NCBI GenBank assembly: GCA_015501075.1
Contig: JADNYJ010000591.1
Coordinates: 1-19,495 of the forward strand
Length of the DNA stretch: 19,495 bases
Direction: 5' to 3'
Origin: Gymnopilus junonius
Taxonomy: Eukaryota > Basidiomycota > Agaricomycetes > Agaricales > Galerinaceae
In this document: piece by piece, positions 1 through 7,252 of the stretch
Position numbering within the stretch: the stretch's first letter is position 1
How the letters are laid out: each line of letters opens with the position of its first letter
The notes under the pieces: model-generated
The model's input: only the letters and a program-made list of their open reading frames with translations
What the model was told of the DNA's origin: nothing
The model's database searches: none
Position numbers and translations under genes: made by a program

Positions 1-1172
1 GCTTCCTAGTAACCCTGCAGGCGGTGAAACTCAAGAACTCGGCGGAAAATTATCTCATTCGACTCTGGGACCTTGGACTCCCTAATGGGGCCCGTAAAAT
101 CTTGCGTTCTACTCTGGACGATTCTGCAGGGAAACTAAAATTAATCTCGGTGGTGCCGACAAGAGATGGCAATGGCCTTTACTTACTCTCCAGCGACCGC
201 TCACCCTTGTACGTCGTTTCACTATCATCCAATCAAAAAATATCATCCATAAACTAATTCAGGTCGCACACCTTCAAAATTCGACGGTTTTCTGTATCTG
301 ATGCACCATCAAGCCTTGATACCGTGAATAGTCTCTATATTGGAATCCAACACAGGCTTTCAGGATGTATAATTTCTGACGACCGTCTGTTCGTGTGCTT
401 CGAGAAGAATTATGTTGTCGTTTGGGACTTCATGTCGAATTTGGTGTCTCGCTGGGTCTGCGATTTGAACGGGAATGGACCATCTGTGCCTGTAAGACAC
501 ATTTTTGAAACTTCCACTTGAACAGAATGCCTTACTCGATCGAAATAGATACGGCTGTGGGGGAATGACGCCATGCTTCTTAGGAACGGAGAGCTCATGA
601 TATGGAAAATCCCGATTATGCAACCGCCAAGTCAAGCAAAGACTCTTCGACTAAAGCCCCTCACGATATTTTCAGACTTGGTGGATGAAATTGCCGAAAA
701 CATCGATCTGCGCACAAAGCCTGCTCAAATATCTTACTTTTTGGATTCCAACCTCTTGCTGATTATCAATTGGCCCGTCAATTTTGGTGTCTTTCAAATC
801 CAACATCGATACGACATCGAGGACCCAGACGACTGCATTTCATGCGTTATACCGGCTGCGGTGGCTATATATCCTGACACCGACAATGACTTTGGGAGCG
901 TTTGTAATCTTTCCGCGGATCCAACCAATATCCAGCTTTGTGATGGGCACCTCATGTTTACTAAAACGCACTGCTACTCAGAAAGACTGCCCATTTTTCG
1001 ATTCCCGATGGTCTCAAACGGCATGTTCCTAGGGCCTCTGGTGCAAAGTGAGCTCATTACAAGACACACGGGACAACTGGATTCCAACGTAATACAATTT
1101 TGCGCAGCTACTGGAAGGCTTTGTCGCTTGGTGGATAACGGAAGTCACATCTACATCGCAGATTATCTATAG
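1..1172 (+). CDS. C-terminal part of a WD-motif (beta-propeller-like) protein, 5' partial
   Basis: The reading frame is open to the left window edge, so the start and any N-terminal F-box lie outside. I join three exons: to 208, 263-491 and 549-1172. Intron 1 (209-262) starts GTACGT and has a CTAAT branch close to its CAG; intron 2 (492-548) starts GTAAGA and ends TAG, and joining it keeps the frame (VP/IRLWG). Three short tryptophan motifs spaced along the protein (RLWDLG, VVWDF, MIWKIP) resemble degenerate WD/beta-propeller blades. The end (TGRL...IYIADYL, stop TAG at 1170) resembles the tail of uncharacterised Agaricomycete F-box proteins with a propeller-like C-terminal half; that assignment is from memory of the family. 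Such proteins may act as substrate adaptors of SCF ubiquitin ligases, but no F-box is visible in this part. Exon structure is fairly sure; function is not. Confidence 0.6.
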
Positions 1173-1290
1173 TTGTATGGTTTACGTCCAGGTCTGTTTA
1201 TTTCTCTCCATTCGTAATTCGACACGTTAAACTTCTCGATGTATCTGAGCAACAGGCCAATCCAACTTGAACCGGAAATATTGGGTCGGT

Positions 1291-1298
1291 TATATTTA
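1291..1298 (+). promoter_or_regulatory. Candidate TATA box of the BTB gene
   Basis: TATATTTA lies about 107 bp before the proposed ATG at 1405, in the 230-bp gap after the WD-motif gene. The spacing is plausible for a basidiomycete core promoter, but AT-rich octamers are common and no other element supports it. Confidence 0.3.
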
Positions 1299-1404
1299 GG
1301 GACTATGATTGTAATCTATTTGACGTTGTTGGCCATCGATTGGATCTGGTTAGGAAGCAACGTTGATTTCAACTACATCCTTGATCTCTAATTTTCTGCA
1401 GACA

Positions 1405-2417
1405 ATGCAGGTATCGGCTGAACAACCGTGGATAAACTCCCGATGTTGGTCTCCACTCTATCTACTTAAGTTATTGTTCTGAACCCTCCCTTAGTCACGC
1501 TTCACGACTCAGATATCGAAATCAGATCTGCGGATGGATTCGTATTCCAGTTACATCGCATTCTTTTAGAAACAGCCACAGGCGCTTTCCCTGGTTCGGA
1601 GATAGACACTCGAGGAGAAATCGTAGAACTCACGGAGCCCGCAAATATTCTTGGTATCCTCTTCGCCTTTCTATACCCAAAGAAGCAATCAGATCTTGCA
1701 AAGGAGGATTTCTCAGTCATAATGGCTGTCGCAGAAGCCGCTGAGAAATATGAGATGTTCTCTGCCATGACGCTTTGCAGCATGCGATTGACGTGAGTAA
1801 GGTCTTCCGCCTGTTCCACATTTTTTTTACATGAAACAACCCACCAAGCAAATTTCTGCCTCAGCATGCTCCGGAGATCCTTGCTCATGCTGTGAAACAC
1901 CACTATCCGTCTCTTATTCATGCCACTGTGCAATGCTTTGCTCGGTCCCCATTCATTCCAGTGATGGAAAAACTGCCCTTATCTCTGGTGGTTCCATTTG
2001 TAATATTTCACGTTGTCCGGAGGAACTGTGTAAAGTTTTAATGATTATGCTGGATAGGCACGATATCGAAATGCTTGGAGGTCGACATTCGGAGAAGTTC
2101 TTGACAAAATCAAGAATCTCTCTGATTCAGAACGATTCACAACGCCGCTGCCATGCAACACTTACTATAATAACTCAGGCCCTAGGGCAGTTTGCAGGAC
2201 ATGCCGCTGTTCACTCTTCACGATAGTCCTGGACCTGGAAGCAATTGATTCACTCGAATTGCTTAATGATGCCCTTCTGTCTCCTAGGCAGAAATACCCT
2301 CGTTTTATTTGTTGCGAGGACGGTCCCAAAATATATGACTGCACCCACCTGAACTATTTTTGTGGGGTTTTGCTTGAAAAGATTCGTCAAATCCCTTCTT
2401 TTGACACTTTTTTGTAA
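1405..2417 (+). CDS. BTB/POZ domain protein (Agaricomycete-expanded type)
   Basis: Four exons give about 282 residues: 1405-1444, 1495-1792, 1849-1999 and 2058-2417 (TAA). The BTB core is clear in exon 2: SDIEIRSADGFVFQLHRILL, then ETATGAFPGSEI, an acidic/hydrophobic stretch, and ILFAFLYPKKQ followed by VAEAAEKYEMFSAM. Exon 3 continues with KFLPQHAPEILAHAVKH, the helical region after the fold, and exon 4 ends with a Cys-containing segment (VCRTCRC) and LLEKIRQIPSFDTFL. Donors are GTGAGT (1793) and GTAATA (2000). The acceptor at 1846-1848 is AAG rather than the better-looking CAG at 1862-1864, because only AAG keeps the family frame. The first exon is weak: ATG 1405 and a GTTGGT donor at 1445 are chosen mainly because they restore phase. 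BTB domains dimerise and can recruit Cullin-3 ligases; the role here is unknown. A transposon-like element starts about 47 bp after the stop. Confidence 0.8.
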
Positions 2418-2464
2418 TCACTGTCCAAAAAGATTGAATCTATTACTTGTAGGACTAGGAAATA

Positions 2465-2491
2465 GAGGTTATCTGCAACAGGTTTAATCCT
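2465..2491 (+). repeat. Left terminal inverted repeat of the 705-bp element
   Basis: This 27-nt segment is the exact reverse complement of 3143-3169; identity extends to 29 nt if the flanking TA is counted on both sides. Confidence 0.9.
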
Positions 2492-3142
2492 AGAAACACG
2501 CTGGAACCTTCTTTGATTTCGCTGGAAGCACTTGAGCCGGTTGCTCCCCGAGCCGCTCCAAGCAACTACTGGTTCGCCCCAATTCTCCCTATAATGGTAA
2601 CCGAGTGTGAACTAGTTTCCAATACGTCATCACTCTGGTTCAATGTACTATACTTAGTTTTGAACATATCCAACACTGTTGAACACATTCGCAATGCTAC
2701 GCAGCCTGAAGAACGCGCTGTTTGCTCTTCTTGAGGACTCTACAATAACCACTGAAGAGCTAGTGACTTGCGTGAATCATTGCACAGAAGGTGCAGACGA
2801 CACGATAGGCACTTTCATGATGCAACTTTGCGAAGGTTCTCGAGAAACTGCGTATCCTCGACAGAGTGGGTTTAGGATCACACAAGAGAAATTGAGGGCT
2901 TTTGATCGACGAGACTGTCTTTATAGGTTTCGGTAAGCCAAGAATTTTAACCTGAGACGATGAGCGGCGCTGATAGAGGTGTAACTGAGCTAAACCCGAG
3001 AATCTCACGCAGATCGCCCAGTCGGGATGATCACGGCAGCCACACGTTATATAAGTGAACTGGCTTGAGAAGTGGGGAGGGGTGGTGCGAGGTGGTGCTT
3101 CGTGGAGCACTCAAATGATGGTTGATTTCGGTCGTTCGATTC

Positions 3143-3169
3143 AGGATTAAACCTGTTGCAGATAACCTC
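3143..3169 (-). repeat. Right terminal inverted repeat of the 705-bp element
   Basis: It pairs perfectly with 2465-2491. It ends ...CAGATAACCTC and is followed by TA at 3170-3171. The 195 bp between here and the next gene end at 3367 show nothing recognisable. Confidence 0.9.
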
Positions 3170-3366
3170 TAATATGGTCAGGTCGCTTCTATTTGCTCAT
3201 CGCAAACTGACTATCGCACTAACTCTGTTTATTACAGAACAGACAATGATGGAGTTATATTTAATTTTCTGGGGAGAAGATGGCGACGCTAAGAATACGG
3301 TACAACTTTAAGAGAATTAAAAAATGTGATGCAAGCAGGATTTATGTTACGACAAAATCAAGCAAC

Positions 3367-4090
3367 CTAAAAGGCATTTCGGTTCCACTCATCCATGTTT
3401 TGCTGAACTTCGCGACTCTGCGTAGCAGAATTGCCTTCCAGTTCGTATTTATGTTAGCACCCTTAAACGCAAGGCAAAAAGGGAGCATACCTTGTCTTGG
3501 TTGATCTCCTTGTAATCCCTGAGGACCAGGTCCCATAGGGACACCGCCAGGTGCAAAGGCATTGAATCGCGGGTCGCGGGTGCCTGTGGTAGTATCACCA
3601 CCTGGATAAGAGGAATTGTCGCCACCGAAAGGTGTGTCTGGTCCAGTGCCAGCTGCATAACCAGGGATGGTTGTGTTCGCGGTCGAACCAGTGTCGATTT
3701 GTTGGTCATACCACTGATCACGCTCAGGCTGCCGACCTTGATGCTCGTTCCATCCAGATGCGCGATCATTACCAGTGCCTTCATATCTGGCACCTGAGTC
3801 GGTCTTCTGGCCACGAGCAGCATCAATTTCTGACCTGCCGGTTTGGCGGTCCGCCTCGCCCTCTTGCTGGAGGTTTCTCGAAGCGAAAGTGCGGCCGAGC
3901 TATATAAGAGGCCGTTGGTATTGCGTACACTTTCCAAGGTAAAATGTCGATGGGAACTTATGCCATGTTTGATTTCGCCTTTGGCAGCGTGCCACTGGCC
4001 GGTAGTCTTACTATAGGAAGAAGGTAATTATGCATATAAAAAAATAAAGAGGTGCCTAACGAACCTTGGATTTCCTGTATCTGACGACAT
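3367..4090 (-). pseudogene. CsbD/Hmp1-like hydrophilic protein, copy A (splice donor lost, leader interrupted)
   Basis: Four exons read on -: 4090-4065, 4010-3962, 3899-3491 and 3434-3367, about 183 residues. The N-terminus (PSKTTGQWHAAKGEIKHG) matches the start of fungal CsbD-like proteins such as Ustilago Hmp1. The next exon gives LGRTFASRNLQQEGEADR, a second repeat-like unit rich in G, E, Q and R, and then a long Gly/Asp/Pro/Thr-rich disordered tail ending DEWNRNAF. Intron 1 (4011-4064) starts GTTCGT; intron 3 (3435-3490) has GTATGC and a TGCTAAC branch point. Intron 2 (3900-3961) starts ATAAGT instead of GTAAGT; the paralogue at 5103-5880 has a normal GT at the same place. Without this splice the reading goes out of frame into the long but meaningless ORF at 3449-3937. 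An inverted-repeat element sits 40 bp before the ATG. The family is stress- or DNA-structure-related in other fungi; the role here is unknown. Confidence 0.7.
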
Positions 4091-4130
4091 GGGAATGGAT
4101 GATGAATGTTATCAAGCAGTGATTGTTGTA

Positions 4131-4157
4131 CTGTCCGTGCATGTAGGGAGGCAACCG
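4131..4157 (+). repeat. Left terminal inverted repeat of the 287-bp MITE
   Basis: 26 of 27 bases pair with 4391-4417; the only mismatch is at 4146 (G against the T expected from the other end). Confidence 0.85.
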
Positions 4158-4390
4158 GTCGAGGCACCGTGACAGAAAAAATAGGATCCAGGTTAGCAAC
4201 TGGCCCACTGTGAGCCGTGACCGTTGCCTAAATTAGCAACTTCAGATATGAAATTTTCGGCGATTTTTTCCGATTAAATTAGCCTTTTTCGAGAATATTT
4301 ACATGTCACGATTTCTATTAGCAACCGACCCTCCGTGAGCCGTGACGTCACGGCGAATTAACCACCCAACCGGGGGTCCGTGACCCGTGA

Positions 4391-4417
4391 CGGTTGCCTC
4401 CATACATGCACGGACAG
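4391..4417 (-). repeat. Right terminal inverted repeat of the 287-bp MITE
   Basis: Partner of 4131-4157, followed by TA at 4418-4419. Two CCGTGAC words (4378, 4385) lie just inside it. Confidence 0.85.
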
Positions 4418-4462
4418 TATGTATGCTGGATTATTTATCGAACTACTTGCCCGTCAAGGTGC

Positions 4463-4469
4463 CTTTATA
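4463..4469 (-). promoter_or_regulatory. Candidate TATA box of CsbD-like copy A, displaced by the MITE
   Basis: On - this reads TATAAAG. It lies about 373 bp before the ATG at 4090. Subtracting the 287-bp element and one TA puts it at about 84 bp, close to the 115-bp spacing of the TATAAAAG of the paralogue. This suggests the element landed between the TATA box and the start codon. Confidence 0.4.
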
Positions 4470-4470
4470 T

Positions 4471-5102
4471 CTTTATCCTGGGTAAAAATCGTCATAATGA
4501 TTTACATAGTGGCCAGACGATGTGGTGCTTTGCGTCAGATTGAGGAAACTGTGTGGGGTGAGTGAGGAGCGACGGGGGGCGAGTCGGAGCGAGTCTCGGC
4601 GTCACGTTTACTGAATGGAGTCACGCGGTTTATTATACGCAACTTGAATCTATTTTTAGCATCACACCATTTTCAACCGCCTCCTTCACAGTCCTTTTGC
4701 CATCTGCTAACGATTCCTCACCAAATGACATAACTCAGTGTAGCTTTGACCATTCAATGCTTCACTATACATTCAAATCTATTGCTGTTGGCCTGAGATC
4801 ATGGTGACCACCTACATGCTGAGTCCTGCCAACTATTTGCAAACCTTCTGCGAACTTAATTTGTCATTCAAAATCGTTATTTTATGAGCCAGTGCGTCCA
4901 TTTACTGATGTATTTGGAATTCTGTTTTGATTCTCCTGCAAATACTTAATGCAGATTCTCCTTATCTTATTTAACCAAAGAACTTGATGCACATCAATAT
5001 CTGGTGAAATTGTTGTTGATACACAGGTGAATACAGACATATTCCTACTAGAAATTTCTCAATGCTAATATGCACAAATAATTTTCCAGTTCCAGGTGAC
5101 AA
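4471..5102. other. Intergenic region between the two CsbD-like copies
   Basis: No convincing gene. The part next to 4463 is the probable original upstream region of copy A; the part near 5100 is the 3' flank of copy B. A GC-rich patch at about 4555-4615 repeats the word GAGTC/GAGCGAG but shows no clear structure. Short ORFs here have no recognisable protein character. Confidence 0.4.
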
Positions 5103-5880
5103 CTAAAAGGAAAGCAGTTGCGTGGTCCAATCCCTCCCTTGCATTATGAGCCTGTAAATGAGTTTCACCTAAAGGTAAGAAAAAATTGGACTAAGAATCA
5201 TAAAAGAAAGATCGAGGAAACCCATCCAACTAACCAGGAACCTCGAGGTACTTGTACAGGAGAACCATTATCTAACGTGCCAGTGCCGGTAGGCTCAAAT
5301 TCATTATAGGCACTGGCAGTGCCTGTGTTTATAGTTCCAGTTCCAGGTCCAGGTCCAGTTGCTGCAGTAAACTTGTCATTTGCAAGGTGCACATTCCTAG
5401 GAGTACTGCAACCATCAATGACATTACTGGTCCCATCTTCACCAGTAGACCTGGTAGATCGAATATCAATGGGCTCGTGAGTACCATAATCAGGTCCACC
5501 AGCGAAGGGCTTAGCACCTGCAAGGGTACCTGAACCAGCAGTATGACTTCCAGGTGAGGGTTTGTTGGAGTAACCATCATTGGACCCTGGGCCTGTGCCG
5601 GAAGCTTGGGCATGGGCTGCAGTGACTTCCGCTCATCCGGCCTCACGCTCTGCTACACCTTCTTGTTGGAGGTTCAAGGATGCAAAGGTGCATCCAATCT
5701 GAAAATTTCATTCTGTATAGGTGGTGCTGGAGGCGTAATGATGCATACCCCTTCTTTCACTTCACCCTTGGCTGTGTTCCATTGACCGGCAACTTTGCTG
5801 GATCAGCAGGTAAGCAAAAAAATTAAAGCAAAGAAAAAACTCTGAAGGACTAACCTTGGTTTTCCAGAGTTTGTAGACAT
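5103..5880 (-). pseudogene. CsbD/Hmp1-like hydrophilic protein, copy B (one in-frame stop)
   Basis: This is the tandem paralogue of the gene at 3367-4090. Exons on -: 5880-5855, 5797-5749, 5698-5242, then an uncertain last exon ending near 5103. Introns 1 (5798-5854, GTTAGT...CCAG) and 2 (5699-5748, GTATGC...TTCAG) fall at exactly the same codon phases as in copy A. The N-terminus reads SKVAGQWNTAKGEVKEG, then IGCTFASLNLQQEGVAERE. A TGA at 5633-5635 interrupts the frame where copy A has TGRSEI; reading resumes in the same frame for about 130 codons of Gly/Thr/Pro-rich tail with a GPGPGTGT repeat. Because the splice sites are intact and the frame is kept, the stop looks recent; a CGA-to-TGA change is one simple explanation. 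The 3' end depends on which acceptor (CTTTAG or TTACAG, about 5145-5170) is used. Confidence 0.65.
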
Positions 5881-5994
5881 TATGATGATATAACAAAGTC
5901 ATTTATGATGTCAAAGGAGAATAAATGTGTGTGTGTTCAAAATAAAAAGATTAAGTGTCATTGGTGCAGGGACTGGTGGATTGGATTGTGAAGG

Positions 5995-6002
5995 CTTTTA
6001 TA
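5995..6002 (-). promoter_or_regulatory. Candidate TATA box of CsbD-like copy B
   Basis: On - this reads TATAAAAG, 115 bp before the ATG at 5880. Between them lies an AT-rich leader with a short CA run. Confidence 0.45.
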
Positions 6003-6356
6003 AACCGGAATGATAAAGAACTCCACAAATTTGTCATCTTGCAGGAGGAATGAAGGAGGTCAGAAGTTGCGCTACGGTAGGGGATGACCCACCATAAAGG
6101 TGTTATGGGGCTAAAAGTGGTGTCATATTGGTATTAGGTGGCAACTGCTTTGCACGGAGGAGCTTGATTGTTTTTTTACCTAAAATAGACTTCATAGTGG
6201 AGGCCCTACTCAACATGGAATCGAGAACCCTCCTATGGCTGATTTGAATGACTGTGAGTAAGCATATAGATTTGCAGAGCCTTAATCCATTAGCTCATTC
6301 TACCCATGATCTTAGTACCGATGTCATCGCTCTTTTGTACCCTACACCTGTCATCT
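6003..6356. other. Intergenic region upstream of the F-box pair
   Basis: No gene seen. It separates the - CsbD-like copy B from the + F-box pseudogene, so it would hold divergent promoters; apart from the TATA box at 5995-6002 I see no clear element. Confidence 0.35.
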
Positions 6357-7000
6357 ATGGATATTCTCCAGCTTCCGAGTGATGTTTTACTAGAGATATT
6401 TGTCTAAATCCACCTCATGCTGATGCGATCACGTTTGTATGCCACCCTCCAGGAAAAAAGTAACTGGGAACTCGATGGAGAATTTAGTGCCAGGATCAAG
6501 ATTGGTCACTGATCCTGAGCCCCAGGTGGTGACATAGTTGTCAACATTATTTTCTGGTTGCAACTTCTCCTCCCTCACATCACTCAACCTAAACATGCTG
6601 CCCTTGTTTGATGCACCCGTAGTCAGGTATTTACTGTATTTCTCATCTTTCCCCTCTGTCACAGACCTTTCAGTGTATGAAGGTGTCCTTCGATCTATTC
6701 TTTCCATACCCCGAGAAAACGCTATCGACAGCAACCCATTTCCATTCCTCAATACACTCACTATTCTTACCTTTGAAGAGGCTTCACTCTGGAGTGGATC
6801 CAGTCTCCTCCGTGACTCCATCCACTCATACAGTTTCTCCAGCACAGAAGGTCACTCAGCTTTCCAGTTGCGCAACTCATCTATTATATATTCAGCTGGA
6901 ATCAACCAGTCCTGAGGGTCTCGAAGCCATTACTGGCCTACGTGTCTGCAGACGTGGTCCAGGTGATGAGGAGTTTGAGTATATTTGTGGAGAAGAATGA
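6357..7000 (+). pseudogene. F-box/LRR-like paralogue, copy 1 (internal deletion, stop, frameshifts)
   Basis: The first 16 codons (MDILQLPSDVLLEIFV) are the start of an F-box and match the other copies, then TAA follows at 6405-6407. From about 6420 the sequence resumes far downstream in the family: ITFVCHPPGK corresponds to IAFECYKGD near residue 325 of the intact copy at 7253, so roughly 300 codons are missing. LSTLFSGCNFSSLTSLNLNM, YLLYFSSFPSVTDLSV and FPFLNTLTILTFEE follow in one frame. Near 6815 the homology moves to another frame (PLIQFLQHRRS, LIYYIF) and near 6910 to a third (GLEAITGLRVCRRGPG, ending EYICGEE, TGA). It cannot encode a family protein. Confidence 0.85.
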
Positions 7001-7252
7001 CAAGAAGTAATCAAGTGGACTTAGAGTACTTATCCCACTGTAGGGCTCACAATGGAAAATGATATCAGAATACGCTGACAATGATTTCATGAGACTAGTA
7101 TGAGCATTTTGAGTGCCTCACAATGCCTCGTGTGGCGACGTAAGGTTTTGCTGCTCACATATAACCTCGTGAGAACTAAACTGCCTCACAGGAATTTTCC
7201 CCGATTTACTGATAGGCTAGTGAGATGTGGAGCGCGTGATTTTTTGTGCATC

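Larger units (their letters stand above)
2465..3169. mobile_element. TA-flanked inverted-repeat element (MITE-like, 705 bp) with gene-like interior
   Basis: The ends are perfect 27-bp inverted repeats (2465-2491 and 3143-3169; outer end GAGGTTATCTGC) and both are flanked by TA (2463-2464, 3170-3171), as expected for insertion by a Tc1/mariner- or other TA-targeting DNA transposase. No transposase is visible inside, so it would be non-autonomous. At 705 bp it is large for a simple MITE. The interior has open stretches on + (2459-2734 and about 2679-2934) and exon/intron-like signals, including GTAAGC at about 2933; these may be a captured host fragment, but I do not recognise the product. Small ORFs inside are not called as genes. 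Confidence 0.75.
4131..4417. mobile_element. TA-flanked MITE (287 bp) in the leader of CsbD-like copy A
   Basis: The ends 4131-4157 and 4391-4417 are 27-bp inverted repeats with one mismatch (outer end CTGTCCGTGCATGTA), flanked by TA at 4129-4130 and 4418-4419. There is no coding capacity. The heptamer CCGTGAC occurs six times (4167, 4215, 4340, 4378, 4385, and inverted at 4347), clustered toward the ends; such subterminal repeats are common transposase-binding sites in non-autonomous DNA transposons, which is inference here. A second repeated word, ...TTGCC/GGCAA, accompanies several copies. The repeat ends differ from those of the 705-bp element, so this is a different family. Confidence 0.85.

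Noticed and set aside
1502..1933. 143-codon ORF on - over the BTB gene
   Set aside because: Antisense shadow of BTB exons, which show clear family motifs on +.
2760..3110. 116-codon ORF on - inside the 705-bp element
   Set aside because: No transposase or other domain is recognisable and it competes with the exon-like + reading; not called.
3449..3937. 162-codon ORF on - overlapping CsbD-like copy A
   Set aside because: It is the intron-2-retained, out-of-frame reading of copy A; the frame one base away shows clear family motifs (NLQQEGEADR) and matches the paralogue.
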